The notes under the pieces were generated by a model. It was not told the origin of the DNA and did no database searches. It saw nothing but the letters and a program-made list of their open reading frames with translations. Of a DNA stretch of 64,000 nucleotides, positions 52,141 through 63,239 are shown piece after piece. Each line of letters begins with the position of its first letter. The first letter of the stretch is position 1. Location: the NCBI GenBank assembly GCA_000702525.1, contig JNIN01000001.1, forward strand, positions 930,001 to 994,000. Direction: 5' to 3'. The stretch is from Lachnospiraceae bacterium AC2012 (GTDB lineage Bacteria > Bacillota > Clostridia > Lachnospirales > Lachnospiraceae). The position numbers and the translations under genes are program-made.

Positions 52141-55110
52141 CTATTTTGAAAGATATTCGTACAGATCCTCTCGCACCGGATTCTCCAATTTCAGATGGAA
52201 ATTCATAATCGGAAGCAGATCTCCCGCGTCATTCGGAATCGTCGTCTGCTTCCATGCCACGGGCGAAACCTCTCCCATATAGTAGAAGTCCGCGCCCTCA
52301 TCATCGCTCTTCTTTACAAACAAGAAGATCTTCTCTCCATTTTCCCTGGCGTGAATAATCTGCTGTGTTTCCTTGCTATCCATCGTTACCCTACTTCGCG
52401 TCATCCAGTTGAACAACTGCTCATTGATGAAATGATCCGGATAATTCGTCGAACTGGAAATGTCACCCTGCTTATTATATGTTACAAAGATCGGACAGGT
52501 TCCATACTTATAGCGATAACCATAGACCGTAGAACTATCATCCTTTTCCCAATTCAATATACGACAGACATCCTTCCTGGAATATTTCTGATATAATACC
52601 AGATTATTCTCATCTGCGTCTTTGTAATACTCCTGGTATCTTAATAAGCCAAACGTAATCATTTCCTGAAGCTGTTTCTTAAACTCCATATGCGATAATG
52701 CCAGTGCATACATACTTGATCTTCGGAATCTCTGACTTGCTACGCCATCTTCATCGATCCACTTCAGATTCTGATACTTCTTCTTATCCGCCGGAGAATT
52801 CAGCCAATCCATACGGATAACATGCAAAGCAGATTGATAATCCACTTCTCGATAAGTTCCTCCAATGGCTTCCAATGCTTCTTTAAACCATGTTGGATCT
52901 CCATCGTTTTCCACCGATTCACCATCTAAAAGGGCTCTAAGAAGCAACAATTCATGCGGACGTTTTCCATTCAGAAGAAGTTGTGATACAAACGTCAACA
53001 TATTCTCCTGCTCTTTCGAGAAGGAAACCTGGTATCTCGGTTCCACCTTTTTCAAAAAGGCATGATAGGATTCCTTGGTATATTCTATAAACAGCATTGG
53101 ATCGATTTCTCCATATTCATAGAAATCAAGGATCGATGGGATTCTTCCCAGTCTGTCTCTCACGACACTATATTTTTCACGAAGCATCGCCAGCTTCGGC
53201 GTCGACTTATCAATGGATGCAAAGATTCTCTGCTTTGAAATCTCATCAAAGTGAACGCTCGATGCCCCCGGAATCACTCTGCCGCCTTCCATCACATATC
53301 TTCGAATATTGTCCTTGTTATATGTACGGTCTCCGGAAAGCGCAATCGGAATCATAAAGTTATTATTATAATTTCCAATGAAATCAATAATCACAACATA
53401 TTCCTTGCCGCTTGCCTTTCTCAGTCCTCGTCCCAGCTGCTGGATAAATACAATCGGCGATTGCGTTGGACGAAGCATCACTACCTGGTTTACTTCTACG
53501 ATATCCACACCTTCATTTAGAATCTCATAGGAAAAAATATAATCGAGCGGTTGCATCGCATCCGTTGCCTCGGACTCGTCCATCGCCAATCGTTCAAATG
53601 CTTCCTGGCGTTCGGATTCACTAGCATCACCATTCAGAGCAATCGTACGATAATACTTCCCGGTCTCCGGATTGATCGACTGATTAAACATCGTCGAAAG
53701 CACTCTGGATTCTTCGATACCACTACAGAATATCAGACCTTTCACACGATCTCCACTGTATCCATAATAATGTGTCTGCTCGATGATATGCTTCACTCGC
53801 TCCTCGCTGGTCAGCACCTTAAAGTCTCTATGCTCCTGTGCATCATCTCCGATAATCGAAATATCCTGAATTCCAAAATAGTGAAACGGGCAAAGCAAAT
53901 CCTCTTCCATCGCCTGCTGCAAACGAATCTCGTAAGCAATCTGATAATTGAAAATCTCATAGATATTTCTACCCTCGATATTATCATCCCTTTTATCCGG
54001 TGTCGCCGTCATTCCAAGCCATAGCTTCGGCTGGAAATATTCCATCACCTTCTTATAAGACTCTGCTGCTGCATGGTGCGCTTCGTCGAAAATAATACAG
54101 TCGAAAGCATCCGGTGTAAATTGCTGTAATACATTCTCCTTACACATCGTCTGAATCATGGCAAAGATATAATCCTTGTCCTTATTCTCTTCTACCGAAT
54201 GTCCCGCACCAATCATTCCCGTCGTAATCGTATTTCCAAAAACTCTCTGATAGGAGTCTCTCGTCTGCCTTGCGAGTTGTCCTCTATGCACGAGAAATAA
54301 CACTCGCTGAAAACGCATCTCTCGCATTGCAAACGCAGATGCATACGTCTTACCGGTACCCGTTGCAGAAATGAGAAGCGCCCGATTTTCTCCATTGGAG
54401 ACAATCTTCTTCAAATTTGTGATAAATCCCACCTGCATACTATTCGGCTGTAACTTATAACTCTCGATGGATGTGACTTCACTTCGTCTGGCAATCTCTC
54501 GCTGTTCTTTGATCAGCTTATATTTCTGTTTATAATTCTCATAAAACGCATCAAAAGAAAGCGCATATGCAGAATTCCATAAATCCTGAAATTCTGTCAC
54601 AATCTCCCTAGCCACTTCTCCCTGCTCTGTGGATACAATTTTCGTATTCCACTCCTTATTGCTGGTAAGCGCAAGGCTTGTGATATTCGAACTTCCTATG
54701 ATGATTCGATAGATTTCATCCTGTTTAAAGATATAACCCTTGGTATGAAATCCCTCCTCTGCCGCATCGACATCATACATTCGAATCTCCAGATTTCGAA
54801 ATTCATTCAGTTTCTTCAATGCCTTTGGATCACTGAAATTCAGATAATTCGTTGTAAGAATCTGTCCCGGAACATTTCTTTCCTCTAATTCCTTTAGAAT
54901 CTGAAGCAATGGTACGATTCCAGACATCGTAATAAATGCCACACTCATCTGGAAACTATCACAGTTTGCGAGTTCCCCCTCAATGGAGGAAATCACCTTC
55001 TTCCCGGCCTTATAATTATTCGATACAAACTGCGGACGATATAAGATGTTCGACGCAACATTTCCATCGATATACGCGGTTTCGAATCCTCTTCTCACTT
55101 CCTCTATCAT
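52141..55110 (-). CDS. PLD-nuclease/DEAD-box helicase/DUF3427 fusion
   Basis: 989 residues. N-terminal phospholipase-D-type nuclease domain with a single HxK motif FHTKGYIF (H122, K124) and GSSNIT. Superfamily 2 helicase: P-loop ISATGTGKT (251-255), DEAH at 342-345, SAT-like LGMTATP, and motif VI QQLGRGLRK. DUF3427 forms the C-terminal ~250 residues. Start chosen at the ATG with AAGG 8 bases upstream (the longer frame starts at GTG). Family members are suspected DNA repair or anti-phage proteins. Coupled with mutT downstream. Confidence 0.9.
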   Translation of the reverse strand: MIEEVRRGFETAYIDGNVASNILYRPQFVSNNYKAGKKVISSIEGELANCDSFQMSVAFITMSGIVPLLQILKELEERNVPGQILTTNYLNFSDPKALKKLNEFRNLEIRMYDVDAAEEGFHTKGYIFKQDEIYRIIIGSSNITSLALTSNKEWNTKIVSTEQGEVAREIVTEFQDLWNSAYALSFDAFYENYKQKYKLIKEQREIARRSEVTSIESYKLQPNSMQVGFITNLKKIVSNGENRALLISATGTGKTYASAFAMREMRFQRVLFLVHRGQLARQTRDSYQRVFGNTITTGMIGAGHSVEENKDKDYIFAMIQTMCKENVLQQFTPDAFDCIIFDEAHHAAAESYKKVMEYFQPKLWLGMTATPDKRDDNIEGRNIYEIFNYQIAYEIRLQQAMEEDLLCPFHYFGIQDISIIGDDAQEHRDFKVLTSEERVKHIIEQTHYYGYSGDRVKGLIFCSGIEESRVLSTMFNQSINPETGKYYRTIALNGDASESERQEAFERLAMDESEATDAMQPLDYIFSYEILNEGVDIVEVNQVVMLRPTQSPIVFIQQLGRGLRKASGKEYVVIIDFIGNYNNNFMIPIALSGDRTYNKDNIRRYVMEGGRVIPGASSVHFDEISKQRIFASIDKSTPKLAMLREKYSVVRDRLGRIPSILDFYEYGEIDPMLFIEYTKESYHAFLKKVEPRYQVSFSKEQENMLTFVSQLLLNGKRPHELLLLRALLDGESVENDGDPTWFKEALEAIGGTYREVDYQSALHVIRMDWLNSPADKKKYQNLKWIDEDGVASQRFRRSSMYALALSHMEFKKQLQEMITFGLLRYQEYYKDADENNLVLYQKYSRKDVCRILNWEKDDSSTVYGYRYKYGTCPIFVTYNKQGDISSSTNYPDHFINEQLFNWMTRSRVTMDSKETQQIIHARENGEKIFLFVKKSDDEGADFYYMGEVSPVAWKQTTIPNDAGDLLPIMNFHLKLENPVREDLYEYLSK

Positions 55111-55224
55111 TGTCTTCACCTTTTTCTACATTTACTTCCCATATGGAACACATCATATGATTTCGCTCGTCTTGCGAAAACACTCTCTATATAATTTACC
55201 ACATACAAATTCTTGAAAACAGAT

Positions 55225-55257
55225 CAAAAAAAAGGCAGCCGAAGCTGCCTTAAAAAC
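55225..55257 (-). terminator. Intrinsic terminator after the gene at 55261
   Basis: Minus strand AAGGCAGC-TTCG-GCTGCCTT followed by a long T run. Confidence 0.88.
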
Positions 55258-55260
55258 AAA

Positions 55261-55749
55261 TTATTTATCGCCAGATATAGACTCTTCCTCAGATATAGAT
55301 TCTTCCTCGGTTAAATTCTCCACCGTATCTTTCATCTCTTCCTGCATCTCATGCACTTTACTTGCATAATGCTTATACTGTGCAATGGCGCGAAGAACAG
55401 CATTCAAATCCTCGCCTTTAAACATACCAATCGCATCCCTAAGTTCCTCGAGGTTATTCACATTCACTTTCAGATGCCCACCACTTGGAAGACTAATATT
55501 TAGAATCTCACTTTGATTGGACATATCCCCTAAGCAAATCGAATTCGACTTATAATCACATACAAATACAACGCCATTATATTCAATGATTCCATCCTTC
55601 GCTAAACTGCTATAAGGGCATGTCTCCTTCTTGTCATTTAAGATTTCTGAGAAAAGTGTCCGGTCTTCGGATGACTCCTGCTTCACTTTATTTTCTTCGG
55701 CTCTTGCCGTTCCTAGCCCATACATGTTCTGAATTTCTAAAATCTCCAT
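55261..55749 (-). CDS. Conserved hypothetical protein, 162 aa
   Basis: Not assigned. Starts MEILEIQNMYGLGTARAEEN at an ATG preceded by GAGAGGG; the frame extends 20 codons further but across a likely promoter (TATAAT). The core KDGIIEYNGVVFVCDYKSNS to ICLGDMSNQSEILNISLPSG looks like a small beta-domain, followed by ELRDAIGMFKGEDLNAVLRA (helix) and an acidic coiled tail EEESISEEESISGDK. Such proteins are common in motile Lachnospiraceae; link to flagella is only my impression. Own terminator. Confidence 0.7.
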   Translation of the reverse strand: MEILEIQNMYGLGTARAEENKVKQESSEDRTLFSEILNDKKETCPYSSLAKDGIIEYNGVVFVCDYKSNSICLGDMSNQSEILNISLPSGGHLKVNVNNLEELRDAIGMFKGEDLNAVLRAIAQYKHYASKVHEMQEEMKDTVENLTEEESISEEESISGDK

Positions 55750-55843
55750 ATCCAATCCCTCTCTACAAACTTTTTCTACTCCAAATATTATATCGTCCAA
55801 TAATTGCATATTATTAACCGAGAATTAAAAAATTATTAAAAAT

Positions 55844-55896
55844 AAAAAAATAGCCGGACAGGCAACCTGGATTCTCCAGGCCGCCCATCCGGCTAT
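55844..55896 (-). terminator. Intrinsic terminator of the beta-glucoside genes
   Basis: Minus strand GAATAGCCGGA/TCCGGCTATT outer stem with inner CCTGGA/TCCAGG, then TTTTTTT. Similar arms in both directions; T run best on the minus strand. Confidence 0.85.
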
Positions 55897-55945
55897 TCAT
55901 CCCCATATTTTTCAATTTCTCAATACATCACTCAGCTCCAATGAT

Positions 55946-57409
<1,464 letters not shown>

Positions 57410-57440
57410 TCACTTATTATTTCTTTTCGTCCAATTTCAA

Positions 57441-58819
57441 CTAGCCTTCCACTTCTGCCTCAACCGCTTCAGCAGCAACAACCCCAACTGTTGCTACGTC
57501 ATTCTCTTCGATTACATCCTTCTTGTTTTCTTCCACTGGGTCTTCGAATCCAACAACAAAAACCAGTACCACAGACACTATACAAGCTACAACTGTTCCC
57601 AAGATTGCTCCAAATACACCGCTGGAGAATGCTGGTGTTGCAGTTCCAAGTGCTTCACAAGTCTTCTGTGCTACAGAATCGTAAATCGCATTTGGAATGG
57701 TTAAAAATCCTGCTAAACCCGCATAAGTGAAGTAACGTGTTCCAAATAAAGAACAGATAATTCCACCTACAGCTGCACCTGCTGCACCACAGAAGAATGG
57801 TTTCTTAAAACGTAATGTAATACCATAGATTGCAGGTTCTGTAATTCCAAATAAACCTGTTGCTGCTGCAGAGATTGCAACACCCTTCACTTCTTTATTT
57901 CTTGACTTTAAAAATACAGCGAAGCATGCTGCTGTCTGTGCACAAACGGCAATGGCACACATTGGCTGGAACAGAGAATAGCCTGCAGTTTCCAATTCTG
58001 CCAACGCTACCGGTGTGAAGCTCCAATGTACACCGAAGATTACGAAAATCTGCCAGAAGAATGCAAGTACTGCATTTGTCAGCCATGGAATTACGTTGTA
58101 AGCTGCCTGATAAGCATAAGCCAATCCATTTGCTACAACAGAAGATACAGGACCGATGACGCAGATCGTAAGTGGCACCATAATCGCTGTACAAATGACT
58201 GGTAATAATAATGGTCTCACGGTATCCGGTAAAATCTTCTCAATCTTCTTTTCCACAAAGGCTAACACACCTACCAAAATCAATGGCGGAATTACTGTTG
58301 AAGTATACGTTACACCCGTCAGTGGTACAAAAAGGAAATGTAAACTTGTTCCTTCCGTAATGGTATCTGCAATATTGCCCCAGGTTGGGTTGGTAAGAGC
58401 TAAACAGCACCACAGTGCAACGTAAACATTACACTTGAAATGTCTAGCTCCGGCAACTGCGATAAATACCGGTAAGAATGTAAATGGTGTCCAGGAAATC
58501 ATGTCATAAATCTGCGCTGTTCCTGTACCGGTAACATCCACAAATAAACGCACAATAATCAAAACACCCTGTAATAATCCAGCACCCGCCAATACATAAA
58601 CAAAAGGTGCGATACAACCTGATACTGACCCCCGGCTTTCACGATCTGGATGACCCCCGGCATCCCTTCGATCTTCTTTGTTATCTCATCCGTCGGTTCT
58701 TCTTTCAAAACCAGGCGCAATCTGGTTGCGCAATGTGTTGCGCTAAGGATATTATTTTCCCCCAATTCTGACTTAATATCCCGCGCGAGTTTCTTGTAGT
58801 CTCTCACTTTTGTTGCCAT
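57441..58819 (-). pseudogene. Beta-glucoside PTS EIIBC component, disrupted
   Basis: Two frames together encode one permease. From the ATG at 58819 (GGGAGGAG upstream) the EIIB domain reads MATKVRDYKKLARD with the phosphorylated Cys in ATHCATRLRL (about C30) to GGQYQV, then shifts frame and stops. The second frame starts inside the first transmembrane helix of EIIC (GCIAPFVYVLAGAGLLQGV) and continues through EIIC to an Ala/Glu-rich end. The linker between IIB and IIC (usually 35-45 residues) is missing, so this is a deletion, not a single-base error. No EIIA domain follows. Confidence 0.8.
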
Positions 58820-58876
58820 ATAAGTTCTCCTCCCTATACATTTACTGGATAAGGTGATTATACGTTTCCAGAACCA

Positions 58877-58918
58877 TAAAAAAAACAAGTTCCCCACAGA
58901 TTGGAAACTTGTTTCAAA
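58877..58918 (-). terminator. Intrinsic terminator of the RpiR-type gene
   Basis: Minus strand ACAAGTTTCC/GGGAACTTGT stem then TTTTTTTT, between the regulator and the PTS gene. A perfect ATTTTCGCGAAAAT palindrome lies at 58939-58952. Confidence 0.82.
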
Positions 58919-58957
58919 AAAACTATTTAATTTTTTTCATTTTCGCGAAAATTTCTT

Positions 58958-59872
58958 TCAATTTCCTTCTTTTTCCGAGGTATCGTCCCTATCATTATGC
59001 TCTTTCCAGTCATAGGTCAGCGTCCAGAATTTCTCAGAACCAATCCTATTATATTCACAATCCATCTCACGACAATATTCCTGGTTCTTCATATATTCCA
59101 TATTCGATAAAACGTCCAAAAGGTACTTCACCGAATCCGAATAACGGGATATCCACATTTCCTCAATATACATCCACTGCATATCCGAACCGCAGATGTA
59201 AATGGTATGATCCGCAAGCTTTGCAATCGTTGAATCCGGTTTTGTAATCGCAAGGAATTTCTCCCCTTTTTTCTTCTTAATCTTTGCAAGTTCAATAATT
59301 CGCTTATTCTCTCCGGTCTGACTAATCAGTATACTCAGATGATTTTTCTGCTGAAAAAGCGTGCTTCGAAGCTGCAAACTATCTTCACTATAGACATTGC
59401 AAAACTTACCTGCAATGGAAAACTTATGTCGCGCATACTCCGCCAGATGATTATTTAGATTATACGTATAAAAGTCCAACATATCCGCATCATGAATCAT
59501 CTTGGATGCTTTAGAAATACGATCGATCGAATTCTCGGTTCTTGTCCTCTGAATAATATCAATTTTCGATTGTGCAACCTTCTTCATAATCGATGCAGTA
59601 GATTCCCGATTATTCATATCGAGATGTGTCTCAGTATCACTATTCTCATTTTGCACATCCTGCAAGAATCGAATCTTAAAATCCGGATATCCCTTGCAAT
59701 CCATCTTATTACAAAAACGTGTAATCGCTGCAGCACTTGAGTATGTAGCTTCTCCCAATTCCTTCGCTGACATCTCATATAATTTCTCAGGGTAACTAAG
59801 TACGAATTTTCGAATCTCCTGTTCTCTTTCTGTCAATCCCTCAGCATCTCTCACTTTTCGATATAAACCCAT
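58958..59872 (-). CDS. RpiR/MurR-family transcriptional regulator
   Basis: 304 residues. N-terminal HTH_6 domain (about 1-80; LTEREQEIRKFVLSYPEKLY and KELGEATYSSAAAITRFCNK), then a SIS (sugar isomerase) domain from about 130 (HLSILISQTGENKRII, GEKFLAITKPDSTIAKLAD), which binds a phosphosugar. Expected to control the PTS/6-phospho-beta-glucosidase genes downstream. A long inverted repeat surrounds its own promoter. C-terminal ~30 residues are charged and variable. Confidence 0.9.
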   Translation of the reverse strand: MGLYRKVRDAEGLTEREQEIRKFVLSYPEKLYEMSAKELGEATYSSAAAITRFCNKMDCKGYPDFKIRFLQDVQNENSDTETHLDMNNRESTASIMKKVAQSKIDIIQRTRTENSIDRISKASKMIHDADMLDFYTYNLNNHLAEYARHKFSIAGKFCNVYSEDSLQLRSTLFQQKNHLSILISQTGENKRIIELAKIKKKKGEKFLAITKPDSTIAKLADHTIYICGSDMQWMYIEEMWISRYSDSVKYLLDVLSNMEYMKNQEYCREMDCEYNRIGSEKFWTLTYDWKEHNDRDDTSEKEGN

Positions 59873-59875
59873 GAA

Positions 59876-59946
59876 AAAGCACCACCTTACATTATTCTGT
59901 TAAGCCTGTATTAATTACTCAACATCATAACATAAGTTGGTGCTTT
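59876..59946 (-). promoter_or_regulatory. Long inverted repeat over the RpiR-type gene's promoter
   Basis: Arms 59876-59895 and 59927-59946 match in 17 of 20 positions (AAAGCACCA..CTTA..TTAT). The proximal arm contains the ribosome site AAGGTGG. Candidate autoregulatory operator or mRNA hairpin. Confidence 0.6.
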
Positions 59947-59976
59947 AAGTGAACTTATTTGCTTTCCATTTTATTT

Positions 59977-61515
59977 CTAGTTCGTCAGCAAGCGATTAAT
60001 CTCTTCTACCATCTCACCAATGGTTCCGGCCTGTGATGCAACCTCTTCTGTATTACTTGCATTACTTTCCGCCATCTGTCGGATAGTAATAAACTGCTCA
60101 TTCTCCGCACGAATGCTCTCTGCAATATTCTGGTTGATATCCACCGTTCTCTTGATGATATCTGACTGGCGCTTATGCGCTTTATTCATCTCCGTAACCG
60201 CCTCTACAGACTCATTCAGCATGCTTGTCATGGCACGAATATCATCAAATACATTCTTGAACTGCTCATTCTGCTCCGCGAGCTTCTCGGCATTGTTCTC
60301 AACCTGATCTGTAATCTCTTTTACATTCATCTGTACACGTTCAATAACTTCTCCTACATCCTTCAAGGATGTCTGTGTATTCTCTGCAAGGTTACCAACT
60401 TCCGTAGCAACTACCGCAAAGCCTCGACCTGCATCACCCGCTCTGGCTGCCTCAATCGAAGCATTCAACGCAAGTAAACTAATAGAAGAGGAAATTCCCT
60501 GAATCAATTCCAGTGTGGTTCCAATTTCTTCTACTGCATTGGAAAGTCTTCCCGCCATATCGGTTGTGACTGACATCGAATCGGATACTTCGGTATTAAT
60601 TCCCTGCAAATCATTCAGAGACTTCTCATTCTCTCTAGACTTCTTCAATAAATTTCCAGAAGTAGATTCTACTTTATTAACATTCTCAACAACAATCGCT
60701 TCACATTCATTCAGTTCTGACAGATTCGTCATACTCTCGTCAGCCTTGCCACTTAGGATATTACTACTATCCACGAGCTGCTCACTTGTCGCTGACAGCT
60801 GCTCTGCAGATGCACTCTCACTAGAAGAGATATCCATAAGCTTGTTGCCCGCCGTAACCATTTTTCCGGAAATGGAACGTACCGCATCCATCACGCCGAC
60901 GACTTTTCGGTTGTTCTCTTCCAATTCGTCTTTCTTCGCATTTACCAGGAAGTAAGAAACAAAGAAGAGGAACATCATTAAACCAACCAGAGATATAAAC
61001 AAACCTACCACACACATAATAATATCTGTGACATAGAGTTCATCCTTCACTGGTAACAGATTCGAACCTCTTACAAACCATCCAATCATAAGAGAAACGA
61101 TGGAAATGATACCGGTCGTCAATAATAAACGCATGTCCAGGAAGAATCCCGTTAAAATCAAGAAAAAGCATAAGAATCCCCAGAAGGTTCTAGACGGTGT
61201 CATATATATGATGTAATTCCACTGGATAATCAAAACTACGGAACAGAAAATCTTACCTGTGCGCAGTTTTCCTTCCTTCAAGTAACCTTCCTCGTCGAAT
61301 GCCGACTTGAGAAGAAGTAACCCACTCACGAGAAAACAGGTATCCATAATTCCAAATACCAGAACCGCTGTCCATGGAATCATCTGATAGAATCCCAATA
61401 TTTTCTCTACAACAAACATCGCTGTTGCAAACATACATGCACCTACTAAAGAAATGATGCCCCACTTATACACAGTAGACAAATACACTTCAAACGCTGT
61501 TTTTTTACTATTCAT
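59977..61515 (-). CDS. Methyl-accepting chemotaxis protein, multi-helix membrane type
   Basis: 512 residues from the second in-frame ATG, which has GGGAGG at proper distance. N-terminal half has six hydrophobic segments (about 15-35, 45-70, 85-105, 110-130, 140-160, 180-205) with no periplasmic sensor domain and no obvious HAMP. The cytoplasmic signalling domain has the hairpin tip [20 protein letters not shown] and [16 protein letters not shown]. Shows the cell is chemotactic, so probably flagellated. Ligand unknown. Confidence 0.92.
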   Translation of the reverse strand: MNSKKTAFEVYLSTVYKWGIISLVGACMFATAMFVVEKILGFYQMIPWTAVLVFGIMDTCFLVSGLLLLKSAFDEEGYLKEGKLRTGKIFCSVVLIIQWNYIIYMTPSRTFWGFLCFFLILTGFFLDMRLLLTTGIISIVSLMIGWFVRGSNLLPVKDELYVTDIIMCVVGLFISLVGLMMFLFFVSYFLVNAKKDELEENNRKVVGVMDAVRSISGKMVTAGNKLMDISSSESASAEQLSATSEQLVDSSNILSGKADESMTNLSELNECEAIVVENVNKVESTSGNLLKKSRENEKSLNDLQGINTEVSDSMSVTTDMAGRLSNAVEEIGTTLELIQGISSSISLLALNASIEAARAGDAGRGFAVVATEVGNLAENTQTSLKDVGEVIERVQMNVKEITDQVENNAEKLAEQNEQFKNVFDDIRAMTSMLNESVEAVTEMNKAHKRQSDIIKRTVDINQNIAESIRAENEQFITIRQMAESNASNTEEVASQAGTIGEMVEEINRLLTN

Positions 61516-61672
61516 TCTCATTACCTCCCCAGGATCTATTTACAGCATTCCTTTTTTGCTATATAAGCAATTCTGTACACTTTTGTATATATGATAACAC
61601 CATTTTGAGATTCTATGATTAAATTTTTTATAAATTTACTTTTATCCGCTTTATTTTCTGACTATAATAACA

Positions 61673-62437
61673 CTATTTTTGCGCCATAATTTCAAACATA
61701 CGATCCGGTATATAGAATCGATCCTTCTCTTTATACACCCGATCACCAAATGTTGTATCGATATGAATCTTAGAAAAGCCCGCATTTTTCAAAACTTCTC
61801 TATCCCATTGTGGCCGTGACAGATTACTGATGGATAACATATGATAAATCTTATGACACTCCTCTTTCATCTCTTGTGACACTCCATCATGCGAACGATT
61901 CTCCGTACTATAAAGATTCTGATGTGCATTCTTGGCGTATTCTGCATCATAATTCAACATCATTCCACCTGGCTTTAAAACCCTGTTCCATTCCGCATAT
62001 GCTTCGATCGGATGCGGAAGTGTCCAAGTCAGATTTCTGGAAATAATCAGATCAAATGTATCATCGGAAAACTCTAATTTTTCCGCATCCATCTGCACTA
62101 TGGAAACCGATTCTTCATTCAGTCCATAAGCAGCTATCATCTCCTTGCCCTTTTCTACCATTTCCGGTGTAAGATCAATTCCAGTAATCGTATGCCCCTG
62201 TCTTCCAAGAATGATTTCAAAAAATCCGGTTCCACATCCAATGTCCAGAATATTTAATTTCTTACCATTCGGAATATATTTATTGATTTCTTCTAACCAT
62301 TGCTCTGCTTTCTTGCTCTCAATCTCATCCTGTCGTAATTCGTAAAAGCTCTCTGCACGCTTCTTCCAATACTTCTTCACTCGATCTTTCACTCGCTTCG
62401 ACTGTCTCTCGAAGGCAATTCTTCTAAGTCTACTCAT
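61673..62437 (-). CDS. Class I SAM-dependent methyltransferase (paralog 1)
   Basis: 254 residues. Motif I LNILDIGCGTGFFEIILGRQ, acidic residue ITGIDLTPEMV, motif II FDLIISRNLTWTLPHPIEAY, motif III LKPGGMMLNYDAEYAKN. N-terminal ~40 basic residues. Closely related in layout to the gene directly upstream (6 bases apart): both have ISRNLxWxLxxPxxAYxEWxRVLKPxG and SRPQWDxEVL. The NLTW/NLIW and DAxW/Y details differ, so substrates may differ. Confidence 0.9.
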   Translation of the reverse strand: MSRLRRIAFERQSKRVKDRVKKYWKKRAESFYELRQDEIESKKAEQWLEEINKYIPNGKKLNILDIGCGTGFFEIILGRQGHTITGIDLTPEMVEKGKEMIAAYGLNEESVSIVQMDAEKLEFSDDTFDLIISRNLTWTLPHPIEAYAEWNRVLKPGGMMLNYDAEYAKNAHQNLYSTENRSHDGVSQEMKEECHKIYHMLSISNLSRPQWDREVLKNAGFSKIHIDTTFGDRVYKEKDRFYIPDRMFEIMAQK

Positions 62438-62443
62438 TCTACC

Positions 62444-63211
62444 TTACCCCTTCATCGCTTTAATCATAAACATTGGGGTGGAACGATAATTGACTTTCTC
62501 CTTTTCCGAATAAACTCGGCTACCAATATCCAATACTGTTTCTACCCCTTCGATTCCCATTGTTAAAAGTACCTCTTTATCCCATTGTGGCCGGGATACA
62601 TCCGTCATAGGAAGATGATTTGCAATCTCCTCCATCTGGTCGAAATTCTCGCCAATATTATAATCTTCAAACCCGCTCTTACTGACATTTTCTCTATCCC
62701 TGTCATAAGCTTTTCGGCTATTTTCATCACGTAAATAGGTATACCAATTTGCATCAAAAACCAAAAGCATACCGGATGGCTTCAATACACGAAGCCACTC
62801 CTGATATGCTTTCTTAGGGTTTTCTAAATTCCAAATTAGATTACGAGAGATTACTACATCATAACATCCCTCTCTAAAACTCAAATCCATCGCATTCTCT
62901 CTGACAAACCGAATACTCACCTCACAGCTCTCTGCATTCTTTTTCGCCTCCGTCATCATTTCCACGGAGTAATCCGCTGCAGTCACTGTATAACCAAGTT
63001 CTGCCAGTACAATGGATAAAAACCCCGGTCCCGCTCCGATATCAAGGATTCGGATTTGACTCCGATCCTTGTCACCAAAAGCGGATGAGATTTGTTCTTC
63101 TAACAAATCTTTCCAGGTATTTCTCTGTACCCCCACAAGTTCTTCTTGATTTACTTCTGAATAGCTCTTGGCACGATTGTCCCAATAGCCTTTACTATCT
63201 GTCCTTCTCAT
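62444..63211 (-). CDS. Class I SAM-dependent methyltransferase (paralog 2)
   Basis: 255 residues. Motif I IRILDIGAGPGFLSIVLAEL, VTAADYSVEMMTEAKK, motif II YDVVISRNLIWNLENPKKAY, motif III LKPSGMLLVFDANWYTYL, end SRVYSEKEKVNYRSTPMFMI. Placed between a family 5 solute-binding protein and paralog 1 on one transcript. This neighbourhood is typical of metal (nickel) or peptide uptake clusters in Clostridia, where such methyltransferases are found; a role in metallophore tailoring is a guess. Confidence 0.9.
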   Translation of the reverse strand: MRRTDSKGYWDNRAKSYSEVNQEELVGVQRNTWKDLLEEQISSAFGDKDRSQIRILDIGAGPGFLSIVLAELGYTVTAADYSVEMMTEAKKNAESCEVSIRFVRENAMDLSFREGCYDVVISRNLIWNLENPKKAYQEWLRVLKPSGMLLVFDANWYTYLRDENSRKAYDRDRENVSKSGFEDYNIGENFDQMEEIANHLPMTDVSRPQWDKEVLLTMGIEGVETVLDIGSRVYSEKEKVNYRSTPMFMIKAMKG

Positions 63212-63239
63212 AATCCCAATACATTTCCTAATTCATCTG

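Noticed and set aside
57441-58592. Second PTS frame as an independent gene
   Set aside because: It begins inside the first membrane helix of EIIC at a TTG with no ribosome site, so it is the rest of the broken EIIBC gene.
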